A DNA stretch of 64,000 bases from NCBI GenBank assembly GCA_043762265.1, contig JAYUMV010000239.1:1-64000 (forward strand), written 5' to 3'. Each line of letters opens with the position of its first letter. Position 1 is the stretch's first letter. The notes beneath the pieces were generated by a model. It made no database searches, had not been told where the DNA came from, and saw nothing but the letters and a program-made list of their open reading frames with translations. The position numbers and the translations under genes are program-made. The stretch is from JANXLO01 sp043762265 (GTDB lineage Bacteria; Armatimonadota; Chthonomonadetes; Chthonomonadales; Chthonomonadaceae). Of this stretch, positions 51,366 through 61,243 are shown piece by piece.

Positions 51366-52670
51366 ATGTCGGAAGACAAACGGATAGATCGGCGTTCTCT
51401 CATTAAGGGCGCGTTGGGAGCAGGAGCAGGAGCAGCGCTGTTCAACGTCGTTCCCGCCTCAGCGCTGGGACTGGGCGGCCATGTCGCTCCGAGCAACCGG
51501 ATCGTGATGGGCTGTATTGGGGTCGGCGGGCAGGGTTCCGGCAACATGGGCACCTTTCTGAACATGCCGGACACCCAGATCGTCGCGGTCTGCGACGTCG
51601 ATAAGAACCGGCTGGCTGGCGCAAAGAAGACCGTCGATCAGCATTACAGCAATGCGAGTTGTGCCGCTTACGGAGATTTCCGGGAACTGCTCAGCCGCAA
51701 AGATCTGGATGCCCTCTCCCTGGCCACTCCTGACCACTGGCACGCTATTCCGGCCATCACAGCGCTGAATGCCGGCCTCGATGTCTATGGGGAGAAACCG
51801 GTCTCGCACTGCCTCGCCGAGGGGCGCGCGATGGCGGATGCGCAGAAAAAGAACAACCGGATCTGGCAGACCGGAAGCTGGCAACGCTCTCAGAGCCATT
51901 TCCGCACGGCCTGCGAACTGGTGCGCAACGGACGTATCGGCAAGGTAGCCCGGATCGAGGTCGGCCTGCCGACCGGCAGCGCACATGGCCCGGTGACGTT
52001 CAAAGACCCGCCTCCGGAACTCGACTACGAATTCTGGGTCGGCCCCTCACGCATGGCCCCCTACTGCGACGACCGCACCCACTATCAGTGGCGCTGGCAG
52101 CTCGACTACGGCGGCGGGCAGATGATGGACTGGATCGGCCACCACGCCGACATCGCGAACTGGGGCATGGGCTGGGACAGCACCGGCCCGCTGACCGTCG
52201 AAGGCAAAGGCGAATATCCGACCGAGGGAATCTGGAACGCGGCGACGACCTACCACTTTATTGCCACCTATCCGGGTGGAATCGAGATGCATGTCGCCAA
52301 CGGCGGTAATGCGAACATTCGCAGCGGCACGAAGTGGATCGGCGAGAACGGTCAGTGGATCTGGGTGGATCGCGGCGGTCTGGAAGCCAGTTCGAAAACC
52401 ATTCTCGAAGAGAAGGTCGGCCCGAACGAGACCCAACTATTCCGTAGCCCCGGCCACTGGCGTGAGTTCCTGGATAGCGTGAAAAGCCGTCGTCCGACGA
52501 TCACGCCTCTGGAGACCGGTCACCGCGCAGCCTCCATCGGTCATCTCGGTCAGATCGCCATGCTGACCGGCCGTAAGCTGCACTGGAACCCGGAGACCGA
52601 ACAGTTCCAGGACGACGCGACCGCGACCCACATGCTCTCCACGCCGATGCGCGCCCCCTGGCACGTCTAA
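51366..52670 (+). CDS. Tat-exported Gfo/Idh/MocA family oxidoreductase
   Basis: 434 aa. Tat signal IDRRSLIKGALGAG at residues 7-20. NAD(P)-binding motif GCIGVGGQGSGN and AVCDVD, the family signature YGEKPVSHCLAEG, and the C-terminal substrate domain with DWIGHHADIANWGMG. Exported members of this family are abundant in Planctomycetes and Armatimonadota; the sugar substrate is unknown. GAGGAGG precedes the ATG at 51366. Confidence 0.93.
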   Translation: MSEDKRIDRRSLIKGALGAGAGAALFNVVPASALGLGGHVAPSNRIVMGCIGVGGQGSGNMGTFLNMPDTQIVAVCDVDKNRLAGAKKTVDQHYSNASCAAYGDFRELLSRKDLDALSLATPDHWHAIPAITALNAGLDVYGEKPVSHCLAEGRAMADAQKKNNRIWQTGSWQRSQSHFRTACELVRNGRIGKVARIEVGLPTGSAHGPVTFKDPPPELDYEFWVGPSRMAPYCDDRTHYQWRWQLDYGGGQMMDWIGHHADIANWGMGWDSTGPLTVEGKGEYPTEGIWNAATTYHFIATYPGGIEMHVANGGNANIRSGTKWIGENGQWIWVDRGGLEASSKTILEEKVGPNETQLFRSPGHWREFLDSVKSRRPTITPLETGHRAASIGHLGQIAMLTGRKLHWNPETEQFQDDATATHMLSTPMRAPWHV

Positions 52671-52712
52671 GAGTGTGTTTAGCAAATCCCACGACCGGGA
52701 TCTCTATCCTGT

Positions 52713-52766
52713 CCCTCCTGTTCCTCCTGTCCAAAGAAATGCATTGAGACAGGAGGAACAGGAGGG
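52713..52766. repeat. Perfect 19-bp inverted repeat built from CCTCCTGT units
   Basis: The arms CCCTCCTGTTCCTCCTGTC and GACAGGAGGAACAGGAGGG flank a 16-nt loop. Each arm is itself a doubled CCTCCTGT-like unit. No T-tract follows on either strand. It lies in the 52671-52907 gap between two co-directional genes. Confidence 0.75.
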
Positions 52767-52907
52767 GAATGCAGGGTTTGTTCAACACGCATTAGGCCTT
52801 AGTAATTGCTGCGCTTTACTCCCCGACCCGTTCTGGCCGCCGACACAGCGCCCGTCGGGCCTCTGTACGCGGGAGGCGACACCCATTTTCCGAAAGGACA
52901 CGCAGGC

Positions 52908-54974
52908 ATGAAGCCGATCCCTCGCATCGCGACAGCGTTGACGCTGACCGCACTGGTTGCCGGAACCCCGTTCTCCGCCTCTGCCGGAGGCCGCCGTGGC
53001 CAGGACAACGCATTTGAACAACTGAAGGCGTACGATTTCCAGAAATACGCTCCCGTCACGGCGATCCGCAACATGATCGTGGAAGCACAGAACGACAAAG
53101 CCAAAACGGCGGACATCGAGCAGCATCTCATCGGGGTTCTGGAAGATGCGAATGCTACCTTTGCCGGCAAGCAGGAGGCTTGTCGCTTCCTCTGGATCAT
53201 CGGCACCGGGCGCTCCGTGCCCGTACTGGCGAAGATGCTGACCGATCCGAAACAGTCCGATATCGCGCGCTATGCGCTGGAACGCAATGCGGACCCCTCC
53301 GCCGCGAAGGCGCTAAGAGCGGCCCTCGCGACCACCAAGAACTTTCCCCTGATCGGCGTGATCAACTCGGAAGGCGATCGGGGCGACGCGGAGGCGGTAG
53401 GTGCTTTGAAAGCGTTCTCCACAAATACGGACCCACTCGTTGCGGAGGCGGCGATCAGCGCGCTTGGCAAGATCGGGACGGCGAACGCGCTGGCCGCTCT
53501 GCGCGCGCTGCCCGCTTCCAATCTGCCTGCCGCGAGGGCTACTCTGCACATCGCCGAACATTTCGCGGCGACCGGGAAGACAGCGGAGGCGACCAAAATC
53601 TACGACGGGCTTACTACTGAGAGCAAACCGCCGCAGATTCGGGGCGAGGCGCTGCGCGGCCTGTCGGTCCTGCAGTCGCCGCATGCGACTCCGGTCGCGA
53701 TTGCGTTCCTGAAATCCACCGATCCCTATCTGGAAGAGGTCGGGGCGCGCACTACCGGCTCGATGTCCGACCCACAGACCACCAAAACCGTTCTCGGCCT
53801 CTACCCTAGTTTGCCTCCCGCGCCACAGGCCGTTCTGCTGACGGCATGGGGCGAGCGAAAGGAGATGGCGGCGGCTTCGGTGGTCGAAACATCGCTCCAG
53901 AGCGCGGATCCCCAGGTGCGCGGGGCGGCCATTCTCGCTCTGTCTCGCATCGGCGGCGGTAAAGCGGTGCCGACACTGGTCAACATCGCGCGGAAGGGTG
54001 AAGGAGAGGACCGACGGATCGCACGTGAGAGCCTGGAGAGCATGCCGGGCACAGAGGCCGAACAGGCGATCCTCCAGACAGCGCTCAAAGGCGCGCCCGC
54101 TGACCGTGCGCTGGTGATGGGCATCCTCGCGGAGCGCCCTTCTCCGGCAATGACAGCGGCGCTGCTGGAAGCGATCAACGGTTCGGATTCGGCGGTTGCG
54201 GTCGAAGCAGCGCGCGCGCTGGGCCGCACCGGAGGAATGAAAGAGCATGCCGCGCTGCTGAAAGTGGTCGTGACGACTCGCGACGTCGATATCCGCGATG
54301 CCGCCCGCGATTCGGTCGTCAATATCGGCACGCGCCTCGGCGACCGGGACGCAGCGGCCGCGCCCGTTCTGGCCGCCCTGCCGGGAACCGCAGGAGCGAC
54401 GAAAGCCGCACTGCTTGCCATTCTGGCAGGCACGGGAGGAGATCGCGCTTTGGAGGAGTTGACGCAATCGGCCAACTCCACGGATGCGGAAGTCAAGCAG
54501 GCTGCCGTCTCGCTTCTGGCCGAATCGTGGGGGGATACGCGCCCGCTGCCGACCTTACAGTATGTCGCCAAAACCTCCGCCGACAAGTCGCTGCGGATCG
54601 AAGCGGTCCGGGGCTATCTGCGCCTCGTCGGGCAGGAAGAAAAGATGCCCGCCGATCAGAAGGTGTCGAAGATCGCGGCCATCCTCCCCTTGGCCGAACG
54701 GCCGGAAGAGAAGCGTCAGGCGCTGAGTGTGCTGCGCGAATGTAGGCTCTCGACCTCCGTCGAGCAGGCCGCCACCCTCCTCGACAACCCGGCGGTCGCC
54801 TCAGATGCCGCCGACACCATCCTCTACCTCGCCACGATGCAGAAAAAGAACAACCGATCCCTGTCTGCCGTGCGCGGCGCAGCCACGACGGCCGCGCTCA
54901 ACAAGATCCTTCAGACCGGGCAGGCCAACCAGAAACAACTCGCTCAACAGATCAAAGACGGCACCAAGTTCTAA
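52908..54974 (+). CDS. Exported HEAT-repeat protein
   Basis: 688 aa. Signal peptide at residues 1-25 (IATALTLTALVAGTPFSASAGG). The rest is a long series of about 30-35-residue helix pairs of the HEAT/PBS type, e.g. QSDIARYALERNADPSAAK, DPLVAEAAISALGKIGTANAL and DPQVRGAAILALSRIGGGKAV. It should form a superhelical scaffold for protein contacts outside the cytoplasm. ATG 52908 has GAAAGGA upstream; the frame before it has no signal character. Confidence 0.88.
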   Translation: MKPIPRIATALTLTALVAGTPFSASAGGRRGQDNAFEQLKAYDFQKYAPVTAIRNMIVEAQNDKAKTADIEQHLIGVLEDANATFAGKQEACRFLWIIGTGRSVPVLAKMLTDPKQSDIARYALERNADPSAAKALRAALATTKNFPLIGVINSEGDRGDAEAVGALKAFSTNTDPLVAEAAISALGKIGTANALAALRALPASNLPAARATLHIAEHFAATGKTAEATKIYDGLTTESKPPQIRGEALRGLSVLQSPHATPVAIAFLKSTDPYLEEVGARTTGSMSDPQTTKTVLGLYPSLPPAPQAVLLTAWGERKEMAAASVVETSLQSADPQVRGAAILALSRIGGGKAVPTLVNIARKGEGEDRRIARESLESMPGTEAEQAILQTALKGAPADRALVMGILAERPSPAMTAALLEAINGSDSAVAVEAARALGRTGGMKEHAALLKVVVTTRDVDIRDAARDSVVNIGTRLGDRDAAAAPVLAALPGTAGATKAALLAILAGTGGDRALEELTQSANSTDAEVKQAAVSLLAESWGDTRPLPTLQYVAKTSADKSLRIEAVRGYLRLVGQEEKMPADQKVSKIAAILPLAERPEEKRQALSVLRECRLSTSVEQAATLLDNPAVASDAADTILYLATMQKKNNRSLSAVRGAATTAALNKILQTGQANQKQLAQQIKDGTKF

Positions 54975-55004
54975 ACCAGACGGCCCTGATATGCCTTCTT
55001 GTTA

Positions 55005-55039
55005 GTCTGTGTGCCGGTCTAAAGGCCGGTGCACAGACT
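55005..55039 (+). terminator. Hairpin after the HEAT-repeat gene
   Basis: GTCTGTGTGCCGG pairs imperfectly with GGCCGGTGCACAGAC around a short loop, followed by only TTTG, so termination is likely but not certain. Confidence 0.55.
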
Positions 55040-55529
55040 TTGAACAGAACGTAGTGCCGTTCCAACCGTCCGATGTATTTTTCGTCCGCTACCACATTTA
55101 TAAAATAGTCTCTCGTTGCGTATCACGGTAATGGATCGAGTCTCACTCACCGCGATTTCACGAAACCGAGAAGCAGATGCGCACATTTCCATCGTTCAAC
55201 TTCCTCATAGACCCCTGACTCTCAATATCAAGGCGACGTTCGACACTGCAACTCCTTTGTCCTGTCGGATCGATCGAATGCTCAACTTGGCAAGGGCATG
55301 AACCTTTTGCGATCACTCCAGAACCAACACGACAATACCGATGCACAGGGGTTCCGGCGTTTGGGTGTCGCTGCCGGACGGTGAGGCGGGGTCGTTACGC
55401 AGCGGGATGGCGAGCGGGTAACCCTATTGTTGACCGCTTCGTCTAAGGGCCAGATGTCATCGCATCCTCGAAGCGACGCCCTGTCCTATGGCGCTGTCTT
55501 GAGCTACTATGAAGTGATAGGAGAGTTTC
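55040..55529. other. Gap without a recognisable gene
   Basis: I see no gene here. Short open frames (e.g. 55116-55301) lack ribosome sites and familiar sequence. An AT-rich stretch TTTATAAAAT near 55097 could be part of a promoter. The ribosome site TAGGAGA for the next gene is at its end. Confidence 0.5.
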
Positions 55530-56464
55530 ATGAGATCGATCATTACCCCCCTGGGCTTATCCCTTGCCGCATGCGGACTGCTCGCGCTGATCCCCGGCGG
55601 TGCACACGCGCAGAGCCAGAAAGTGGCGGGTAAGCCGGTGCAGAAGGCGATTCCGGCGGGCATTGGGTTCGTCAAGAAGGGCGCGACATCTGTCAGCTTG
55701 AAACCTCTGAGCGCACACGTCACGAAGGGACTGGCCTGGCTGGTGAAGTCTCAGCTCGACAATGGCGGTTGGGGCCAGGGCGAAGAGTCAGAAGCGATGG
55801 GCCGTGGGCTGGCGCTCAAGGACAAACCCAGCGTGGCGGACACCTGTATGGCGACGATGGCGCTGCTGCGTTCCGGCAGCACACCGAGTTCGGGCGAGTA
55901 TGCAAAGAGCATCCGCCATGGCATCGAGTACGTCTGCGCCGAAATCGAAGAGTCGGATAAGAGCTCGCTCTACATCACCAGCAACCGTTCGACACGCATA
56001 CAGATCAAACTTGTCCCCTACATCGATACCTTCGGCTCCGAACCGAGAACTACGCCCGTGGCCAGTTTGCCGACGCGTCGAAGTCCGGCAGTGCGGCGGG
56101 AATGTCCGGGAGCGGCGGGTTCGCCGGGGGAATGGGGGGACGTGGGAGAGTGATAAGCGGGAGGGCTGTCTCCGCAAAAGGAGACGCCGGAGTCTCTCTC
56201 TATTCGACCTCGGCAGATCTCGCGACCCTCCAGAACTCGGACGATACGAATAAAGCCCTGGAACAGAAGGCTCAGAATCAACTGAAGACCGCCAAAACCG
56301 CCAAGGTCAACGGCGTCCAGAATCAGGACGGCACCTGGTCCGGCTCCCACTGTATCACTGGCCGTACCGTCTGTACTGCCGCCGCCCTCATGGTGCTGAT
56401 GGTGGATCGCGCTCGAACCCCGGTCGTCCTGAAACTCAAACCGATCACCGTCGGAAGGAAATAG
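55530..56464 (+). pseudogene. Broken terpene-cyclase/prenyltransferase-like repeat protein
   Basis: The first frame (55530-56153) has a signal peptide (SLAACGLLALIPGGAHAQ) and the repeat-type block ITKGLAWL-like HVTKGLAWLVKSQLDNGGWGQ, then ADTCMATMALLRSG. After KLVPYIDTF near 56035 it runs into nonsense. A second frame resumes at ENYARGQFADASKSG and continues to 56464 with NQDGTWSGSHCITGRTVCTAAALMV, the C-terminal repeat. The two halves are one gene with a frameshift and apparently a missing middle of about 90 residues compared with related squalene-cyclase-like secreted proteins. The second half could still be expressed only by reinitiation. Confidence 0.75.
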
Positions 56465-56466
56465 CC

Positions 56467-57708
56467 GTGCGGCGTCTGCTCCTCATGGCTCTCTGTCTAT
56501 CGCTCTCCCTGCTGGCTGCGGCGCAATCGGCGGGGAAAGCGGCGCCTGCTCCTGCTCTCGTCTCTCGGATCGATCTTGCCCTGGCAAGCGCCGCGCGCTG
56601 CCTCATCAAACGCCAGTCTCCAGATGGCGCCTGGCGTTCGCAGACCTATGGCTTTTTGAAGGACGGCCCCTCGCTGACGCCCCTTATCGCCAATGCCCTC
56701 TACTTCCTCCCCCAGGGCGGCAAGGATTCGCGCAAGGCGTTTGCGCAGGGCGCCGCCTACCTCGCAGGCTTGGTCGGGAAAGAAGGCGGTATCCAGACGG
56801 GAGAGAGCGGCTTGAACTTCCCGGTCCTCACGGCGGCCTCCGCTTGCCGTGTCCTGGAGCTTGCGGAACCCACCGCGCGGAATCGACACGCACGGGACGG
56901 CTGGTGGAACTATTTGAAGTCGTATCGGCTGAACCGTGATCTGGGCTGGCAGCCGGAGAACCCGGAGTTCGGCGGCTGGGACTTCTCGCTGTCGCCGCCT
57001 CAGAAACCGGCCCCAGGTCAACCCAAAGAGCGGTTCTGCGAGTCCAATCTGGTCGCCACGGTCTTTGCGATCGCCGCCGTGCGTTCGGTAAAGCTGCCTG
57101 CAAGCGATCCGACCTACGCAGAAATCCTGACCTTTGTGCAGCGCTGCCAGAACTTCTCCGGCGACCCCGTAAAGTCCGATCCGAAATTCGACGACGGCGG
57201 TTTCTTCTTTATTCCGGGAGATCCTCTCCAGAACAAGGCGGGCGTTGCGGGCAAAGATCGATTCGGCAAGGAGCGTTATCTCTCCTATGGCAGTATGACT
57301 GCCGACGGCATACGCGCGATGATCCGCTGCGGCCTGCCGCTCGACCATCCGCGTGTCGTGGCGGCCCGTCGATGGCTGGAACGGAATTTCACCGCACAAG
57401 CGCATCCGGGTAAATTCCTGCCTGACCGTCAGATCCTCGGCAAAGCGACCTACTACTACTACGGCTGGGCAGTCGCGCATGCCTTTCTCGCGCTGAACCT
57501 CCATGTGATCGAAACGAAGACCGGCAAGGTCCGTTGGGCGAAGGCCTTAGCGGAGGAGCTGCTGCAACGCCGGAAGGCCGACGGCTCCTGGCAAAACCGG
57601 CTTACCGCCTCCAACGAAGACGATCCTCTTATCGCCACCTCCTGGGCCGCCTCCGCCCTGGCGATCTGTCGCGCAGACCTCTCCCCCTCCCCGCCGTCTA
57701 CTCCCTGA
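56467..57708 (+). CDS. Exported squalene-cyclase/prenyltransferase-like repeat protein
   Basis: 413 aa. Signal peptide (LLLMALCLSLSLLAAAQ). Alpha/alpha-barrel repeats with QW-like motifs: ARCLIKRQSPDGAWRS, GGWDFSL, YYGWAVAHAFLALN and RRKADGSWQN. The DxDD catalytic motif of squalene-hopene cyclases is not visible, so a true cyclase is doubtful; secreted proteins of this fold may be binding proteins. It starts with GTG two nt after the previous gene, indicating co-transcription with it. Confidence 0.82.
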   Translation: MRRLLLMALCLSLSLLAAAQSAGKAAPAPALVSRIDLALASAARCLIKRQSPDGAWRSQTYGFLKDGPSLTPLIANALYFLPQGGKDSRKAFAQGAAYLAGLVGKEGGIQTGESGLNFPVLTAASACRVLELAEPTARNRHARDGWWNYLKSYRLNRDLGWQPENPEFGGWDFSLSPPQKPAPGQPKERFCESNLVATVFAIAAVRSVKLPASDPTYAEILTFVQRCQNFSGDPVKSDPKFDDGGFFFIPGDPLQNKAGVAGKDRFGKERYLSYGSMTADGIRAMIRCGLPLDHPRVVAARRWLERNFTAQAHPGKFLPDRQILGKATYYYYGWAVAHAFLALNLHVIETKTGKVRWAKALAEELLQRRKADGSWQNRLTASNEDDPLIATSWAASALAICRADLSPSPPSTP

Positions 57709-57768
57709 TGTTGCAGTAGGCTCCGGATAGTTCGACTTTCTGAATCCACCTTTTTCACGCTGCCGGAG

Positions 57769-59523
57769 CTACGGCAGTATCCCCTGTCCCTCACGGATGG
57801 TGAGGCAACGGTCCATCGGAATCGAACTTAGACGATCCGTCCGCCCGCTCGGCCACTGGATCGTCAGCGCCTCCAGTCTCGCCGCCGCTCCCAGACCGAA
57901 GTGCACGCGCGGATCGCTGCTGGACATATAGGATCCGTCCGCATGACAGAGGCGGGTCAGACGACGTCCGTCGACCTGCGCCGTCACGACCGCGCCGTAT
58001 CCGTCCCGGTTGCTTTTGACCCCGATCAGCCGGACCTCCAGCCAGTGCGAAGCCGTTTTCACCTCGTTGTGCAGCAGCAACGGACGGCCTTCGCTGTCCA
58101 CGACCAGAAGATCGACCCGGCCATCGTTATCATAGTCGCCGATGGCAAGTCCGCGGCCGACGATCTTACGCGCGAAGTCCGGCCCTGCCTGTCGGCTCAT
58201 CTCTTCGAACGTGATGCGTCCGTCCTGACCGGTTCCCCGGTTCCGCAAGAGTTGCATTGTCTGACGATAGGCCGTGCCCGCATCGAACTCGGCGATATTG
58301 TCCTGTACATGCCCGTTCGCGGTGGCGATGTCCAGCCAGCCATCGTTGTCGTAGTCGAAGAACTTGCACCCAAAGGCCACGTTGGGGACGGTGGCGGCGC
58401 CTAGGCCGGTCGGGTAGGAGACGTCGGTAAACAGGCCGCCGCCTTCATTGTGATAGAGACACTTCGGCTCATTCTGAAAGGTGGCTACGAACAGATCAAA
58501 CCGACCGTCGTTGTCGTAGTCGCCCCAATCCACTCCCATGCCGCCATGGACATTGCCTTCCCGATCATAGGCGGTACCGGACAACGTGCCCACATTGACA
58601 AAATTTCCCGCCACTTGATTTTGCAGCAGGTCGCCCTGGGCCTCGTCGTTGGCGAAGGCGATCCCCTGCCGCCCCGAACTCTCATAGTCACATGCCGCTA
58701 CGCCCAACCCTCTTCCGGTCACCATGGTGAGCGGGACAGGAGGATCGAAGCGGCCCTCACCGCGATTGCGGAACATCACCGCCTTGATTGGCGTGTACTG
58801 GCGCGGGGCGCAGGAGGTCAGGAGAGAGGCGCCTTGCAGACTTTTCTGTTCGCACAGTTGGGGAATGCCCGCCCCTTGGGCAAAGCGGGCATAGTTGGCG
58901 ACGATCAGGTCGAGCCTGCCGGAGCCGGGGGCCGTCTCGACGAACGTTGCAGACGTACCCCACGGCTGCGCCTGGAGAGGTATGGGCCGAAAACCGCGTC
59001 CCGCCTCGTTATGCAACAGAACTCCGCCCTGGTACGCGGTGAGATAGATGTCGTCGTAACCGTCGTTGTCGTAATCGCCGATGGCACAGCCCAGGAAGTG
59101 GCCCTTAAGCTTGTCCAAGCCGGTTTCGTGTGTCACCTCCGTGAAATGCCCCTTGCCGTCGCCGTGATAGAGCGCCGGATGGGGACCGACCAGCAGGATA
59201 TCCAGGTTACCGTCGTGGTCGTAGTCCAGGAAGGCGCAGCCGTTGCCGATGGTCTGCAGGATGTTCAGAGGCCGTGCGCCGGGGATAGCCCAGACGTAGC
59301 GCAGCCCGGCGGTCTCGGCGACATCGCGGAACAGAGGCGCCGCCTGCCCGGTGTTTGCCGACCCGGTGTTTTTCGGTGTGATGTTTGCCGGCTTGGCGCT
59401 TGTTGGGGGGCTTGTCCTGCTGTTGTGACACCCCGCCGCGACGAGGGCGACGCCTATCGCCAGCACACCGGCGCAAAGACGCATGCGAGAGGCTGCCCGC
59501 GATATGTGCCCGGTGGTCCTCAT
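57769..59523 (-). CDS. CRTAC1-type FG-GAP/ASPIC lipoprotein
   Basis: 584 aa from ATG 59523. Lipobox ALVAAGC. FG-GAP/VCBS beta-propeller repeats with Ca-binding DYDHDGNLDILL, DYDNDGYDDIYL, DYDNDGRFDLFV and others; C-terminal ASPIC/UnbV domain (GAVVTAQVDGRRLTRLCHADGSYMSSSDPRVHFGLG). The frame is open up to 59865, but that would cover the LacI promoter and operator, so the shorter start with its lipoprotein signal is preferred. It is convergent with the cyclase-like genes. A paralogue begins at 63796. Confidence 0.9.
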   Translation of the reverse strand: MRTTGHISRAASRMRLCAGVLAIGVALVAAGCHNSRTSPPTSAKPANITPKNTGSANTGQAAPLFRDVAETAGLRYVWAIPGARPLNILQTIGNGCAFLDYDHDGNLDILLVGPHPALYHGDGKGHFTEVTHETGLDKLKGHFLGCAIGDYDNDGYDDIYLTAYQGGVLLHNEAGRGFRPIPLQAQPWGTSATFVETAPGSGRLDLIVANYARFAQGAGIPQLCEQKSLQGASLLTSCAPRQYTPIKAVMFRNRGEGRFDPPVPLTMVTGRGLGVAACDYESSGRQGIAFANDEAQGDLLQNQVAGNFVNVGTLSGTAYDREGNVHGGMGVDWGDYDNDGRFDLFVATFQNEPKCLYHNEGGGLFTDVSYPTGLGAATVPNVAFGCKFFDYDNDGWLDIATANGHVQDNIAEFDAGTAYRQTMQLLRNRGTGQDGRITFEEMSRQAGPDFARKIVGRGLAIGDYDNDGRVDLLVVDSEGRPLLLHNEVKTASHWLEVRLIGVKSNRDGYGAVVTAQVDGRRLTRLCHADGSYMSSSDPRVHFGLGAAARLEALTIQWPSGRTDRLSSIPMDRCLTIREGQGILP

Positions 59524-59822
59524 ATCGGCGCTCCCCAGCGCTGCGCCCACCGCCGAAGGAGTTCGCGCCGACAGCCTCGCGTTTGTAGAAGAGCAATTTG
59601 TAGAAGAACCGTGTGTACCATAGCAGCCTCCTGCATCGGCGACCCGCTTTCGTTCGTTCAAGAGAGTGAAGGGTGACATGAGCCGCGCCTGGGACCAACC
59701 ACGATACGCGTCGTTGCGGCTATCATGCAAAGTGTACCTCACATTCCCGCACATTCCTGCCTCGATCGAAGTCCGCCCGCGCCCGCCGGAAACCGCAATA
59801 TTAAAAAAAAATCCAAAAAGTA

Positions 59823-59881
59823 TTGACAAACAAAAGGCGTTGTGATATGCTTCCCAAAACACCATATGAAACGTTACATAT
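59823..59881 (+). promoter_or_regulatory. LacI-family promoter and palindromic operator
   Basis: TTGACA (59823-59828), 17 nt, TATGCT (59846-59851) form a sigma-70 promoter. ATATGAAACGTTACATAT at 59864-59881 is an 18-bp palindrome with one mismatched pair, centred on CG, the type bound by LacI-family repressors. It overlaps the expected transcription start, so repressor binding would block this promoter. Most likely autoregulation by the LacI-family gene 90 nt downstream. Confidence 0.78.
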
Positions 59882-59970
59882 AAGGAGAGATCACGGCCCT
59901 CGGACGGAGTTCCAGCTGCAGATTGTGCCGCGTCTATCTGGTTGCACTGTTTCGAGCGATTGAGAGACTC

Positions 59971-61059
59971 ATGGCTATCAGACTGCGTGACATCGCTACC
60001 AAACTGAACTTATCGCCAAGCCTCGTGTCCGGCGTACTCAACGACCGTGCGGGTGTCTGGGCATCGGCAGAGACACGCGAGCGTATCCATCGAACGGCGC
60101 GCGAACTGGGCTACCGTCCCCATGCTGCAGCGCGAGCGCTGCGCAGCGGCAAGACCGAAAAGGTCGCTCTGGTCTATATCAATCCGGCGGATGCCGCTTC
60201 CATCCCTTATGGCCAGGTGACGGAGGTGCTGGCGGTATGTTTGGGAGCGCACAACTATCAACTTCTGGTCTCCGTAGTGCCCAACCTGGAACGCTCTCTG
60301 TCCACGTTGCGGGATATGTTTCATACACGGGTCTGCGATGCCTTCATTTTATGGGGCGTGGAGCAGGAGGTCGCGATTCAGGGAGAACTGTTGCAGCAGC
60401 TTGGAGCTCCCTTTGTGGTCAAAGGCCACCATGAAGGAGAGCATCCGGACTGGCTTCAAATCGATTATCCCCATGAGGATATGATGGCAGTAGCGGTCGC
60501 CTATCTGGTCTGCCTGGGGCATCGCCGTATTGCGTACATAGGCTATCCCTTCCAGCATATCTTTTGTCAGCGGCTGGTGGGGGGTTACCTCAGCGCGATG
60601 CGCGCGAAACTGGAGGCGGAGGTGCCTTCCGACTACGTTTTCGAGGACTGCGGCTCGGTACAGGCGGCAGAAGAGCAGATGATGCGCTGGCTTGCCATGA
60701 CGGAAGCGGGCCGCCCGACCGCCCTGGTCTGCGGTGCAAACCGGTGGTCCTGGCATGGTGTCGAGAAGGCACTGGCCGAAAGAGAGCGTCGCCTGGGATG
60801 GGAGAAAGACGATTTTTGTATGGTCGGCAACATTGAACCCGGCGATCAACTGCTCTTCGGCGGCGCGATGACATTTCAGGGAGTCGGCCTGCCGCAACTC
60901 GCTCAGGAGATGACCACGCGACTGCTGATACCTCTGCTTACCGGACAATCACCAGAGACCAGCATCGTCCGTCTGCATCCCGAACTGGCTCCGACGCAGA
61001 GCATGCGTTTGCCGCATCCGAATTCGCGTGCCGACGGATCTCGCCATCGTGGTTTTTGA
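59971..61059 (+). CDS. LacI-family transcriptional regulator
   Basis: 362 aa. N-terminal helix-turn-helix and hinge: IRLRDIATKLNLSPSLVSGVLNDR and ELGYRPHAAARALRSG. The C-terminal periplasmic-binding-protein-like sensor is divergent, with GHRRIAYIGYPF and RPTALVCGANRWSW. ATG 59971 is chosen because it opens on the HTH. An LacI-type operator overlaps its promoter. The following gene cluster (prepilin, TPR, CRTAC1) is a possible second target; the ligand is unknown. Confidence 0.92.
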   Translation: MAIRLRDIATKLNLSPSLVSGVLNDRAGVWASAETRERIHRTARELGYRPHAAARALRSGKTEKVALVYINPADAASIPYGQVTEVLAVCLGAHNYQLLVSVVPNLERSLSTLRDMFHTRVCDAFILWGVEQEVAIQGELLQQLGAPFVVKGHHEGEHPDWLQIDYPHEDMMAVAVAYLVCLGHRRIAYIGYPFQHIFCQRLVGGYLSAMRAKLEAEVPSDYVFEDCGSVQAAEEQMMRWLAMTEAGRPTALVCGANRWSWHGVEKALAERERRLGWEKDDFCMVGNIEPGDQLLFGGAMTFQGVGLPQLAQEMTTRLLIPLLTGQSPETSIVRLHPELAPTQSMRLPHPNSRADGSRHRGF

Positions 61060-61243
61060 CGGGGCGATGATTGTTACCGGCCGACTTAATCGATCCTGTC
61101 GTTTTAGTGTTCTGTGCCATCGATGCAATATACGACAGCATGAAGGAGGTGAGACCTAGCAAAAGAAACAACGCACCAGAAATTCCGGTATCTTCAGACT
61201 ACAACTATTCGATTCTATTCCCTACCAATCAAGGAGCCGACTG

